A stretch of 64,000 nucleotides of DNA from Aeromicrobium endophyticum (GTDB taxonomy: Bacteria; Actinomycetota; Actinomycetes; Propionibacteriales; Nocardioidaceae): positions 1,915,373-1,979,372 of the forward strand of contig NZ_QUBR01000001.1 in the NCBI RefSeq assembly GCF_003586285.1. The letters are read 5' to 3'. Of the stretch, positions 38,780 through 47,023 are shown in pieces. A program made the translations under genes and the position numbers. A model generated the notes under the pieces. That model had not been told where the DNA came from, searched no databases, and was given only the letters and a program-made list of their open reading frames with translations. The stretch's first letter is position 1. Each line of letters starts with the position of its first letter.

Positions 38780-38851
38780 TCAGCGCGCCGGACGACACGA
38801 CCGGCGCGGGTCGACCGCGACGGCGGTCGGGGCGTCCGGCGAGGTGCTCAT
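38780..38851 (-). CDS. Candidate cysteine-containing leader peptide (uORF) of the 10-gene sulfur operon
   Basis: A 23-codon ORF, MSTSPDAPTAVAVDPRRSCR plus PAR, ending in TGA. TAGCGT (complement of 38859-38864) ends 7 nt before its ATG, so it would be read from the first base of the transcript. The Cys codon is the fifth from the end, within RRSCR. Actinobacterial sulfur operons are known to carry short leader peptides with Arg/Cys-rich ends, and translational sensing of cysteine has been described in mycobacteria. Its main gene starts 88 nt after the uORF stop codon. The same ATGAGCAC opening and promoter spacing recur at 49718. Confidence 0.55.
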   Translation of the reverse strand: MSTSPDAPTAVAVDPRRSCRPAR

Positions 38852-38858
38852 GACGACC

Positions 38859-38889
38859 ACGCTAGGTGTGGTCGTGCCGCGGGGTCCAA
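38859..38889 (-). promoter_or_regulatory. Promoter of the 10-gene sulfur operon
   Basis: On the minus strand TTGGAC (complement of 38884-38889) and TAGCGT (complement of 38859-38864) are 19 nt apart. The transcript would start at or next to the uORF ATG at 38851. Confidence 0.55.
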
Positions 38890-38911
38890 CAGTTAATGGG
38901 GATGCGATCCC

Positions 38912-38926
38912 ATAGCCTGCGACTAT
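38912..38926. promoter_or_regulatory. Probable LysR-type regulator site (ATAG-N7-CTAT)
   Basis: ATAG-CCTGCGA-CTAT has the T-N11-A dyad form of LysR-family recognition sites. Its centre is about 68 nt upstream of the predicted transcript start at 38851, the usual activator position near -65. The LysR gene at 39872-40750 is the obvious candidate. Confidence 0.5.
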
Positions 38927-38966
38927 CAATCACGGCCTGCAATAGCAGGGTAAAACGTACTGTCGG

Positions 38967-39794
38967 TCAGGAGCCGGTGGCGACGGGGCGGTCGAGGTTG
39001 CTCCACTGCGACCACGAACCCGGGTAGAGGGCGGCGTCGACGCCAGCGATCGCGAGGGCGGCCGCCTGGTGGGCGGCGGTGACGCCCGAGCCGCAGTAGA
39101 CGCCGACCGGGGTCGAGGCGTCGACGCCCAGCCCCTTGAAGCGGGCGCGGAGCTGCTCGGCGGGCAGGAAGCGACCGTCGGCGTCGAGGTTGCCGCCGGT
39201 GGGAGCGCTGGTCGCCCCGGGGACGTGACCGGCCTTGGGGTCGACGGGCTCGATCTCGCCGCGGAAGCGTTCGGGCGCCCGCGCGTCGAGCAGCACCCCG
39301 GTCCCGGCGAAGGTGGCGACGTCGTCGACGTCGAGCGTCGGCAACGATCCCGCCGTGAGCTCGACGGTGCCAGGGGCAGGCACGACGTCGACGCTCTCGA
39401 GCTCGCGGCCGGCGGCCACCCAGGCCGGCAGGGCGCCGTCGAGCAACCGGACGTCCGAGACGCCGGCCCAGCGCAGCAGCCACCACGCACGTGCTGCTGC
39501 GAGATTGCCCCCACCGTCGTACACGACGACGGAGGCTCCGCCCGACACCCCCCAGCGCCGGGCGGAGCGCTGGAGCGCGGCGACGTCGGGCAGGGGGTGC
39601 CGCCCGTCGGTCGGCGCGCCGTGGGCGGCCAGCTCGGTGTCGAGGTTGACGTAGACGGCGCCCGGCACGTGGCCCTTCAGGTACTCGCCGTGACCAGGAG
39701 GGCCTCCCAGGGTCCACCGCACGTCGAGGACGACCGGGGGACGGTCGCTCCTCAGGTCGCTGGCGAGCTGGTCGGCCGAGATCAGGACGGTCAT
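38967..39794 (-). CDS. Thiosulfate/3-mercaptopyruvate sulfurtransferase (SseA-like)
   Basis: A 275-residue tandem-rhodanese enzyme that transfers sulfane sulfur to cyanide, thiols or other acceptors. The inactive first rhodanese domain (residues 1-130) is followed by the active one with the Cys loop YCGSGVTAA; CGSGVT is the loop of the mercaptopyruvate type. TAGCGT ends 7 nt before the ATG (leaderless). Its place between the LysR gene and the sulfur operon points to handling of sulfur released there. Confidence 0.9.
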   Translation of the reverse strand: MTVLISADQLASDLRSDRPPVVLDVRWTLGGPPGHGEYLKGHVPGAVYVNLDTELAAHGAPTDGRHPLPDVAALQRSARRWGVSGGASVVVYDGGGNLAAARAWWLLRWAGVSDVRLLDGALPAWVAAGRELESVDVVPAPGTVELTAGSLPTLDVDDVATFAGTGVLLDARAPERFRGEIEPVDPKAGHVPGATSAPTGGNLDADGRFLPAEQLRARFKGLGVDASTPVGVYCGSGVTAAHQAAALAIAGVDAALYPGSWSQWSNLDRPVATGS

Positions 39795-39833
39795 GTCGAC
39801 GACGCTAGGGACGCCGCCGACATCCGTCGAATG

Positions 39834-39858
39834 GTGATCGTGGATCGATGCCGATCAC
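39834..39858. promoter_or_regulatory. Perfect 7-bp dyad, candidate regulator site
   Basis: GTGATCG-N11-CGATCAC lies 40-64 nt upstream of the sulfurtransferase start and just after the LysR stop codon. Length and spacing suit a LysR-type or other dimeric regulator. Confidence 0.5.
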
Positions 39859-39871
39859 GGATGCGGATGGG

Positions 39872-40750
39872 TCAGCCGGCGAGCTCGAGGACCTTGAGCG
39901 TCCGCCGCTGGAAGAAGGCCTCACCGGCGGCGACGGCCGTCCGCTCGATCTCGGCGTCCAGGCCGCGTCGCGTGAGCAGGTTGAGCCCTGCGCTGCCGAC
40001 GTCGGCCAGGTCGTCGCGGCGGACCAGGCCGGCCGGTGCACCGCCCATGCTGGGCAGGAGCGCGACACCGAGGCCCGCGCGGGCCCCGGCGAGCACGCCC
40101 TCGAGCGTCGTCGACTGCCCGGAGACCACGACGCGGTGGCCGTCGGCGGCGAGGGCGCCCATCGCCCGCTCGCGCAGAGCGCACGGCTCCTCGAACGCGA
40201 CGAGGGGGAAGGGTCGGTCGTCGGCCGGCGGCGTCCAGCCCGGTGCGGCGTACCAGTGCAGCGGCATGCGGCCGATCTCGCGTCCGCCCTCGTTGCCGCG
40301 CGACGCCAGCACGAAGGCGAAGTCGACGCTGCCCTTCTCGACGAGCTCGGCGAGCCGCGTGGAGCGGCCGATCTCGAAGCGGGTCGTCACGCCGGGGAAG
40401 GAGGCGTCCAGGGCGCGGATCATCTCGGGCAGGACCTGGTCGGCCGAGTGCTCGCTTGAGCCGACGACGACGATCTGCTCGCTGTGCACCTTGAGCCGCT
40501 CGAGCGCCTGGTCGTGGACGCCGAGGATCTGGCGCGCCTCGGCCAGCACCAGCTCGCCGTCGACCGTGAAGCGCATGCCGCGGCCTTCCTTGACGAACAG
40601 CTTGCGCTTGAGGCTGCGCTCGAGCAGTCGGATGTGCTGGCTCAGGGCCGGCTGGCTGATGTGCAGCACCGTGGCGGCCTTGCTGAACCCGCCGCACTCC
40701 GAGATCGCGACGAGTGTGCGCAGGTGGTCGAGGTCGAGTGAGGAGGCCAT
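39872..40750 (-). CDS. LysR-family transcriptional regulator
   Basis: A 292-residue LTTR. The winged HTH is at residues 10-65 (CGGFSKAATVLHISQPALSQ), followed by a linker helix and a periplasmic-binding-like effector domain. ATG 40750 is chosen over the upstream in-frame start because TAGAGT ends 7 nt before it. By position it should control the sulfurtransferase, the sulfur operon promoter (dyad at 38912) and/or the divergent hydrolase gene. CysB- and SsuR-like LysR proteins commonly sense sulfur status; which effector this one uses is unknown. Confidence 0.9.
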   Translation of the reverse strand: MASSLDLDHLRTLVAISECGGFSKAATVLHISQPALSQHIRLLERSLKRKLFVKEGRGMRFTVDGELVLAEARQILGVHDQALERLKVHSEQIVVVGSSEHSADQVLPEMIRALDASFPGVTTRFEIGRSTRLAELVEKGSVDFAFVLASRGNEGGREIGRMPLHWYAAPGWTPPADDRPFPLVAFEEPCALRERAMGALAADGHRVVVSGQSTTLEGVLAGARAGLGVALLPSMGGAPAGLVRRDDLADVGSAGLNLLTRRGLDAEIERTAVAAGEAFFQRRTLKVLELAG

Positions 40751-40918
40751 GACGGGAACTCTAGGTACGCAGCGCATCCCCAGGATCCCGTCTCAGGGCC
40801 TGGAACGGGAGTCCGTCCTACGGCCACAAGGTGTATGGCGATCGATCACGATCCGGCATGGGACGTCATCACGCATGCGTCTTGGACAGTCCTGCCGGTC
40901 CTGGCCGACGCTGGTCAC

Positions 40919-41647
40919 ATGACTGTGGAGACCTTGTTGCAGGCGGAGTGGAACGAACCGGACGGCATCGCGCCGCGTGGCACCCTCGTGGTGGTCGGCG
41001 GCCGTGCGGAGAGCGCTGCCGTCTACCAGCGGTTCGGCCGGCGGATCGCGTCGGACGCCTACCGCGTCCGCTTCGTCGAGGGCGACCTGACCGACCTCGA
41101 CGACGTCGCACGCCGCATCGACGCCGTGCTGACCGACTCGCAGACGACCCTCCCGGTGGTGCTGGTCGGCTCCGACACCGGTGGTGCCGTGGTGCTCGAC
41201 TACCTGGCCCACCGACGCGACCTCGCCCAGCCCGACGGCGCGGTGCTGGCCGGCCTGACCTTCCCCGACGACGAGGTCGTTGCCGTCGACGACGAGATCA
41301 GCATCCGCACCGCCTGCCCCAACCACCGCAACGTGCTGGGTCGCGAGGGTGTCGACCACGTGCTCGGTGCCGTCTCGGCCCACGTCCCGCGACCGGAGCC
41401 CGGCTCGGTCTCGGTGCCGCTGCTGGTGGTCCACGGCGCTGCCGACGAGATCGCCCCGGTCGCTCGCGTGCGCCGGACCGTCCGCGGCCTCGCGCCGCGC
41501 ATCGAGCTCGTGACGGTCGACGGCGGCCTGCACGACGCGTTGAACGACGTCACCCACCGCACCGTCGCCGCCACCGTCGTCCGCTTCCTCGAGCGGCTCA
41601 AGCGGGGGGCCGACCTGCGGCCGATCGCCGTCGAAGAGGTGCTGTGA
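40919..41647 (+). CDS. Alpha/beta hydrolase-fold protein
   Basis: A 242-residue hydrolase-like protein. The core reads GTLVVVGGRAESAAVYQRF, then VVLVGSDTGGAVVLDYLA, where the nucleophile elbow G-S-D-T-G has Asp in the usual nucleophile place, and LLVVHGAADEIAPV with a late Asp and GGLHDAL with His. An Asp nucleophile would suit a dehalogenase/epoxide-hydrolase-like chemistry, or the protein may be a non-canonical esterase. The frame is open from 40835; ATG 40919 is preferred because GACGCT lies 6 nt upstream. It overlaps the next gene by 4 nt. Confidence 0.7.
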   Translation: MTVETLLQAEWNEPDGIAPRGTLVVVGGRAESAAVYQRFGRRIASDAYRVRFVEGDLTDLDDVARRIDAVLTDSQTTLPVVLVGSDTGGAVVLDYLAHRRDLAQPDGAVLAGLTFPDDEVVAVDDEISIRTACPNHRNVLGREGVDHVLGAVSAHVPRPEPGSVSVPLLVVHGAADEIAPVARVRRTVRGLAPRIELVTVDGGLHDALNDVTHRTVAATVVRFLERLKRGADLRPIAVEEVL

Positions 41648-42999
41648 CGCGCGACCTGTCGTCGCTGACCGACGAGCTCGCCGACTGGTCGACCGCTGCC
41701 GACCGGCTCGCCGAGGTCGCGACCGACCGCTCCGGCTCGCCCGACGCGGGCGCTCCTGACCTGGTCGTCCGCGCCCGGTCGGTCGCCGAGGTGCAGACCG
41801 TGGCCCGGTTCGCGACGGCCCACGGCATCGCCCTGGTCACCAGAGGTGGCGGCAGCGGACTGGCCGGGGGCGCCGTCGCCGGCACCGGCAGCATCGTCCT
41901 CGACCTCTCCGGTCTCGACCGCATCGTGGAGCTCCGCCCCGCCGACCACGTGGCGATCGTCGAGCCCGGCGTGATCACCGCCGATCTCGACGCCGCAGCG
42001 GCCGCGCACGGGCTCTTCTACGCTCCCGACCCCGGCAGCGTCGCCATCTCGACGATCGGCGGCAACATCGCCACCAATGCCGGCGGGCTGCGGGGAGCCA
42101 AGTACGGCGTCACGCGCGATGCCGTGCTGGCCCTCGACGTCGTGCTGGCCGACGGGCGGCTCGTCCACCTGGGCGCCGGCACGCTCAAGGACGTCGCCGG
42201 CTACGACCTGATGTCGCTGGTCGTCGGGTCGGAGGGGACGCCCGGCATCGTGGTGGGGGCGACGCTGCGCCTCCGGCCGCGCCCGGCGGTCACCGCGACG
42301 ATCGCGGCCTACTTCGCGTCGCTCGAGCTGGCCGCCGAGGCCGCCGTCGCGGTGCGCTCGACGGGCGTCCAGCCGTCGGTCCTGGAGATCGTCGACGGTG
42401 CGACGCTCGGCGCGATCGACCGCCTGGCGGGCAGCCACCTGCACGAGCGCGGCGAGGCGTTCCTGCTGGCCCAGGTCGACGGCACCGACGTCACGGCCGA
42501 GGTGGCGGTCGTCGAGAAGGCTCTCGTGGGCGCGACCGAGGTCCGGTCGAGCACCGACCCGGCAGTCAGCGCCGAGCTGCTCGCCGCGCGGCGGCTCGCG
42601 CTGCCTGCGATCGAGGCCACGGGTCGCGCACTGATCGAGGACATCGCCGTCCCGCCGTCACGACTGGCCGAGGCCGTGCGCCGGGTGCACGCCGTCGCCG
42701 AGGCGACCGGCACGACGATCTACGTCTTCGCCCATGCCGGCGACGGCAACCTCCACCCCATCATCGTGGTCGACGCCGAGCCGGGAGCCGCTCTGCCGGC
42801 CGCGGCCGTCGACGCGGCGGACCGGCTCTTCGCCCTGGCCCTCGAGCTCGGGGGCAGCGTGACCGGCGAGCACGGCGTCGGTCTGCTCAAGCAGCGCTGG
42901 GTCGCCCGTCAGGTCGGACCGGACGTCGACGGCCTGCACCACGCGATCAAGCGCGTGCTCGACCCCGCCGGCATCCTCAATCCTGGAAAGGCCGTCTAG
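41644..42999 (+). CDS. FAD-binding oxidase, GlcD/D-lactate dehydrogenase family
   Basis: A 451-residue flavoprotein of the vanillyl-alcohol-oxidase fold. FAD-binding segments are TRGGGSGLAGGAV and TIGGNIATNAGGLRGAKYG; the C-terminal domain has VFAHAGDGNLHP and the closing GEHGVGLLKQRW, with DPAGILNPGK at the end, as in glycolate oxidase subunit GlcD. It oxidises a 2-hydroxy acid, which one is not known. GTGA overlap with the hydrolase gene shows coupling. In this sulfur region a sulfolactate-like or other hydroxy acid is conceivable but unproven. Confidence 0.85.
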   Translation: MTRDLSSLTDELADWSTAADRLAEVATDRSGSPDAGAPDLVVRARSVAEVQTVARFATAHGIALVTRGGGSGLAGGAVAGTGSIVLDLSGLDRIVELRPADHVAIVEPGVITADLDAAAAAHGLFYAPDPGSVAISTIGGNIATNAGGLRGAKYGVTRDAVLALDVVLADGRLVHLGAGTLKDVAGYDLMSLVVGSEGTPGIVVGATLRLRPRPAVTATIAAYFASLELAAEAAVAVRSTGVQPSVLEIVDGATLGAIDRLAGSHLHERGEAFLLAQVDGTDVTAEVAVVEKALVGATEVRSSTDPAVSAELLAARRLALPAIEATGRALIEDIAVPPSRLAEAVRRVHAVAEATGTTIYVFAHAGDGNLHPIIVVDAEPGAALPAAAVDAADRLFALALELGGSVTGEHGVGLLKQRWVARQVGPDVDGLHHAIKRVLDPAGILNPGKAV

Positions 43000-43085
43000 T
43001 GACGATCGACACACCCACCCCTGCATCGCGTCCGTCAGGCGGGATCAGGCCCGTTGACGTGGGCGACCGGCCTACCGTGGAAGAC

Positions 43086-43589
43086 ATGGACATCACGGTC
43101 GTCGTCGGCAACCCCAAGCCGCGCTCCCGCACCTGGGACGCCGCGGCGCGGCTCGCCGACGGGCTCGGCGGCTCGGTCGGCGCGGCGTTCGACGTCGTCG
43201 ACCTGGGCCCGGGCCTGCTGTCGTGGGGCGACGCCGCGGTGACCGAGGCGGTCGAGCGGGTGGCGGCCAGCGACGTCGTGATCGTCGCGTCGCCGACCTA
43301 CAAGGCCACCTACACGGGCCTGCTCAAGCTGTTCCTCGACCAGTTCGCGGGGTCGACCGGGCTCGAGGGCGTCGTCGCGGTGCCGCTCCAGCTCGGCGGG
43401 GGACCCGCGCACCAGCTCTCGCCCGAGCTGCACCTCAAGCCCGTGCTCGTCGAGCTGGGTGCCACCGTCCCTGCACCGGCGCTCTATCTCGTCGACAGCG
43501 TCCCCGCCCCCGATCCGGTCGAGCAGGCCTGGGTCGAGCGGTGGGCCCCGGTCGTCCGTGCGGCTGCGGGAGCGGGGGTGCCGGCATGA
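43086..43589 (+). CDS. NAD(P)H-dependent FMN reductase (SsuE/MsuE family)
   Basis: A 167-residue flavodoxin-fold protein with the FMN-phosphate loop GNPKPRSRT at the N-terminus and SPTYKATYTGLLKLFLDQ, the SsuE-like substrate/FMN loop. It should make FMNH2 for the LLM and ACAD-like monooxygenases nearby. ATG 43086 has TACCGT 7 nt upstream (leaderless); the frame is open from 42999, but the first 29 residues do not look like family sequence. Its stop overlaps the flavin reductase start. Confidence 0.87.
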   Translation: MDITVVVGNPKPRSRTWDAAARLADGLGGSVGAAFDVVDLGPGLLSWGDAAVTEAVERVAASDVVIVASPTYKATYTGLLKLFLDQFAGSTGLEGVVAVPLQLGGGPAHQLSPELHLKPVLVELGATVPAPALYLVDSVPAPDPVEQAWVERWAPVVRAAAGAGVPA

Positions 43590-44089
43590 CGCACGACCAC
43601 GACCACGAGATCGACCCCGAGGTGCTGCAGAAGGAGTTCCGCACCGCGATGGGCAACGTCGCGGCGGCCGTCTCGGTGGTCACGACCTTCCACGACGGCG
43701 CGCCGCACGGCACGACCGTCAGCGCGTTCTCGTCGCTGTCGATGGAGCCGCCGATGCTGCTGGTCTCGCTCGACAACCGTTCGAAGCTGCTCGCCAAGCT
43801 GCAGGTCGGGTCGAGCGTCGGTGTCAACGTGCTGGCCTCCCACCAGGACCAGGTCGCCCTCCGATTCGCCGGCAAGGGCGACGACAAGTTCCTCGATGTG
43901 CCGTGGGAGCTGGACCACGGGGCTCCCGCCCTGGCCGAGCGTCACGCCTGGGTCGCGCTGACGGTCGCGCAGCTCGTCCCGGCGGGGGACCACACCTTGG
44001 TACTCGGCGACGTCGAGGCCGCCGACGCGTCCCCCAACCAGGCGCTGACGTACTGGCAGCGAGCCTTCGGCAGCCACCAGAGCTTCTGA
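43586..44089 (+). CDS. Flavin reductase-like (split-barrel) protein
   Basis: A 167-residue member of the DIM6/NTAB flavin reductase family, which supplies reduced flavin to two-component monooxygenases such as DszC/DszA. It begins with a His/Asp-rich MTHDHDHE. Typical segments are FRTAMGNVAAAVSVVTT, GTTVSAFSSLSMEPPMLLVS, and the late GDHTLVLGDVEA. Two unrelated flavin reductases back to back (this and the SsuE type) suggest separate supply for different oxygenases. Confidence 0.87.
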   Translation: MTHDHDHEIDPEVLQKEFRTAMGNVAAAVSVVTTFHDGAPHGTTVSAFSSLSMEPPMLLVSLDNRSKLLAKLQVGSSVGVNVLASHQDQVALRFAGKGDDKFLDVPWELDHGAPALAERHAWVALTVAQLVPAGDHTLVLGDVEAADASPNQALTYWQRAFGSHQSF

Positions 44090-44117
44090 CCGGCCTCCAC
44101 CAGTTGTGTCATGGCTT

Positions 44118-44136
44118 CTGCGGGACCCGACCGCAG
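44118..44136. terminator. Short hairpin between convergent genes
   Basis: CTGCGG-GACCCGA-CCGCAG sits in the 71-nt gap between the flavin reductase (+) and the SsuD-like gene (-). Only 6 bp, so a weak call. Confidence 0.4.
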
Positions 44137-44160
44137 GGGCGATGACGCAGCGAGGTGCTG

Positions 44161-45291
44161 TCAGGTGACGAGGCCGCGCCGGCGCAGGAGGGGCACGACG
44201 CCCTCGGCGAACCAGTACGCCTCCTCGACGTGCGGGTAGCCCGACAGGACGAACTCCTCGACCCCGACCGCCGCGTACTCGGCGATGAGGTCGGCGACCT
44301 CGGCGTGGCTGCCCACCAGGGCCGTGCCCGCACCGCTGCGCATCAGGCCGATGCCCGACCACAGCGCCGGGTGGACCTCCAGCGAGTGCGCGTCGGCCGG
44401 GTCGTACCGCCCGCCGTGCAGCTCGCGCATGCGCCGCTGGCCCTCCGACTCGCTCGACAGCAGCACCTCTTGGGCCCGCGCGACCTCGGCGGGGTCGAGC
44501 TGCGACAGCAGGGTGCTCGCGAACGCCCAGGCGTCCTCGGAGCGGTCGCGGCTGATGGTGTGGAGCCGGACGCCGAAGCGCACGGTGCGCCCCTCGGCCT
44601 CGGCCAGTCCGCGGATCCACGCGATCTTCTCGGCCACGGCCGACGGCGGCTCGCCCCACGTCAGGTAGACGTCGGTGTGCGCCGCTGTGACGGGGCCGGC
44701 GGCGGCGGACGAGCCGCCGAGGTAGATCTCGGGCACCTCGGCGGCACGGCGGGTGCGGGCGTCCTCGACGTCGTAGTAGTCGCCCGTGAAGCTGCTGCCG
44801 GCCTCGGTGAACGACTCGCGGAACACCTGCAGGAACTCGGCTGCCCGGGCGTAGCGGTCGTCCTTGGCCACGCGGTCGCCGAAGCGCAGCTGCTCGGACG
44901 GGTCGCCGCCCACGACGACGTTGAGCAGCAGGCGGTTGCCCGACAGCCGCTGGAACGTCGACGACATCTGCGCGAGGAGCGTCGGCGTGACGAGCCCGGG
45001 CCGCAGGGCGACCAGGAACTTGAGCCGCTCGGTCTCGGGGATCAGTGCCGAGGCGACGACCCAGGCGTCCTCGCACGGGGTGCCGGTGGGCGTCAGGACG
45101 GCGTCGAAGCCGAGGTCCTCCGCCGTCCGGGCGACCAGCGCGAGGTAGCGCAGATCGGGCTCGCGGAAGCGTCCGGCGGTGTCGATCGACCCGCCCGACC
45201 GTCCGAGGTCGCTCGGGACGCTGTGCCCGCCGCCGACGAGGGCGCGGCTGTCGCCGGTGGTGGGCAGGAACCAGTCGAACGTCAGGGTCAT
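44161..45291 (-). CDS. Alkanesulfonate monooxygenase-like LLM protein (SsuD-like)
   Basis: A 376-residue FMNH2-dependent monooxygenase predicted to release sulfite from an alkanesulfonate. Motifs resemble SsuD: FDWFLPTTGDSR at the start, LKFLVALRPGLVTPTLLAQ, LLLNVVVGGDP for the FMN phosphate, and the C-terminal SGYPHVEEAYWFAEGVVPLL. The gene lies 31 nt after an ACAD-like gene and ends a minus-strand unit OsmC - ACAD-like - SsuD-like. The exact sulfonate is unknown. Confidence 0.88.
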   Translation of the reverse strand: MTLTFDWFLPTTGDSRALVGGGHSVPSDLGRSGGSIDTAGRFREPDLRYLALVARTAEDLGFDAVLTPTGTPCEDAWVVASALIPETERLKFLVALRPGLVTPTLLAQMSSTFQRLSGNRLLLNVVVGGDPSEQLRFGDRVAKDDRYARAAEFLQVFRESFTEAGSSFTGDYYDVEDARTRRAAEVPEIYLGGSSAAAGPVTAAHTDVYLTWGEPPSAVAEKIAWIRGLAEAEGRTVRFGVRLHTISRDRSEDAWAFASTLLSQLDPAEVARAQEVLLSSESEGQRRMRELHGGRYDPADAHSLEVHPALWSGIGLMRSGAGTALVGSHAEVADLIAEYAAVGVEEFVLSGYPHVEEAYWFAEGVVPLLRRRGLVT

Positions 45292-45322
45292 GGGTGCCTT
45301 CTGTCGGAGGTACGGGTGTGGG

Positions 45323-46501
45323 TCACAGCTGGGGGCCGCGGGGCGGGCGCTCGCCCCGCACGGTCCACCGTCCGAGGTGCTGGAGCTTCCAGCGGATCGG
45401 GTCGTGGAGGGTGTGGGTGCGCGCGTTGCGCCAGTGGCGGTGCAGGTTGAGGCGGTCGTCGCTGGCGCGGGTGCCGCCCAGCTCGAACAGCCCGTTGGTC
45501 ACCGCGAGGGCCGCGCGGTCGGCCAGCACCTTGGCGGCGGCGACCTGCAGGGACGCCTCGGCCGCGGCATCGTCGGTGCGGACGCGGTCGACGTGGTCGA
45601 CGGCAGCACCGGCGACGTGCAGGGCGCTCTCGGCGGCGCGCACCTCGACCTCCAGCTCGCCGAACCGCTGCACGAGCAGGGGGTCGTCCTCGGCACGGTC
45701 GACCTGCGCCTCGAACCACGGATGGCTGGACGACCTCACGAACGCGGACGCCTCGGCGAGCGCGCCCCGGGCGATGCCGACGTCGATCGCGGCGTGCAGG
45801 CCCTGCGCGAGCGCGCCGTAGCCGTAGGGTCCGGTGACGGCCTCGGATCGCGGCACGACGTGCGTCGCGGGCAGGCGGACGTCGTCGAACGTGATCGTGC
45901 CGCTCGCGGTGGTGCGTTGGCCCATGCCCGTCCAGTCGTCGACGATCGAGACCCCGCGGGTGTTGTCGCGGACGAAGCCGACGTGGTCGACCCCGTCGTC
46001 GTCCCGCCCGAGGACCGCCAGCCAGTCGGCCAGCAGGCTGCCGGTGGAGTAGAACTTCTCGCCCGTCACGACGGCGTCGGACCCGTCCACGATGATCCTG
46101 GTCGAGATGTCGGTGATGGTGCGCCCACCGCGCTCCGACTGGGCGTTGGCGACGCGCTCGCCGGTCAGCACGGCCGCGAAGATCTCGTCCTTCAGCGCCG
46201 TGGAGCCGGCGAGCTCGACGAGTCGCAGGTAGACGAAGTGGCTCTGGGGGACCTGCGCGACGTTCGGGTCGGCGGTCGCCAGCAGGCGTGTCAGCTCGAA
46301 GGCTGCGGACGCTCCGCCGCCTGCGCCGCCATGGGTCGCCGGCACCGTGATTGCCAGCGCACCGGTGGCCGAGAGCGCGTCGATCTCCTCACGGGGGAGC
46401 TGCCGCTCGCGGTCGCGGTCGGCAGCTCCCTCGACGATGTTCGGCACGAGCTCGCGCACGGTGGCCAGCAGCTCGGGGACGCCGCGAGGAGTGGCGGGCA
46501 C
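45323..46501 (-). CDS. SfnB/DszC-like flavin monooxygenase (acyl-CoA dehydrogenase fold)
   Basis: About 392 residues. It carries VVTGEKFYSTGSLLADW and a C-terminal HRHWRNARTHTLHDP, a motif shared with the protein at 47095-48336 and characteristic of DszC/SfnB-type oxygenases rather than beta-oxidation enzymes. It probably oxidises a sulfur compound with FMNH2. The start is uncertain: GTG 46501 directly follows the OsmC stop, while the open frame begins at GTG 46537, which would overlap OsmC by 34 nt. Confidence 0.82.
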   Translation of the reverse strand: MPATPRGVPELLATVRELVPNIVEGAADRDRERQLPREEIDALSATGALAITVPATHGGAGGGASAAFELTRLLATADPNVAQVPQSHFVYLRLVELAGSTALKDEIFAAVLTGERVANAQSERGGRTITDISTRIIVDGSDAVVTGEKFYSTGSLLADWLAVLGRDDDGVDHVGFVRDNTRGVSIVDDWTGMGQRTTASGTITFDDVRLPATHVVPRSEAVTGPYGYGALAQGLHAAIDVGIARGALAEASAFVRSSSHPWFEAQVDRAEDDPLLVQRFGELEVEVRAAESALHVAGAAVDHVDRVRTDDAAAEASLQVAAAKVLADRAALAVTNGLFELGGTRASDDRLNLHRHWRNARTHTLHDPIRWKLQHLGRWTVRGERPPRGPQL

Positions 46502-46503
46502 CG

Positions 46504-46974
46504 TCAGGACGCGGCTTCCAGCGGGAGCGCCGTCCACGTCGACGTGTAGTCGAGGCTGCTGCGCTTGAACAGCTGCGTGACGGGGCAGCGACGCTCGAGC
46601 TCGCTGACCAGCGTCGCGAACGTGGCCTCGTCGGCGTCGGTCTGCACCGAGGCCTCGACGCGGACCGCGTCGAAGTTGGCGTTGCCCTCGGCGCCGCCCA
46701 CGAACACCGACGGGTCGAAGTCGCCGGTCGCCGCGAACGTGAACTCTCCGAGCGTCACGCCGAGCTCCTTGGCCACGAGCTGGGCCGAGATCTGGTTGCA
46801 GCCGGTCAGGGCGCCGAGCGTGTACGAGAGGGGGCTGGGTGCCGAGTCGGCCCCGCCGAAGGGCGGCAACGTGTCCGACTCGAACGTGTGCGAGACGTCG
46901 CCGGGGACGCTGATGTTCTGCGCGACGCCGGTGCCGGTGCCGTGGACGACGAACGGGACGATCTGCTTGGCCAT
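46504..46974 (-). CDS. OsmC/Ohr-family thiol peroxidase-like protein
   Basis: A 156-residue protein with the two conserved redox cysteines of the OsmC family, in LTGCNQISAQLVAKELGV and ERRCPVTQLF. Such proteins reduce organic hydroperoxides. Within a unit of FMNH2 oxygenases it may remove peroxides produced by uncoupled flavin turnover, or act on a sulfur species; this is inference. A GAAGGA ribosome binding site precedes the ATG, so it is probably transcribed from further upstream. Confidence 0.88.
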   Translation of the reverse strand: MAKQIVPFVVHGTGTGVAQNISVPGDVSHTFESDTLPPFGGADSAPSPLSYTLGALTGCNQISAQLVAKELGVTLGEFTFAATGDFDPSVFVGGAEGNANFDAVRVEASVQTDADEATFATLVSELERRCPVTQLFKRSSLDYTSTWTALPLEAAS

Positions 46975-47023
46975 GTGGTGATCCTTCGAGTGGGTCGGGT
47001 CTCGATCGTCCCCCGAGGACCGG

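Noticed and set aside
38692..38966. Possible S-box/SAM riboswitch in the leader of the sulfur operon
   Set aside because: No SAM-I/IV core sequence or pairing could be traced; the small ORF and LysR dyad explain the leader better.
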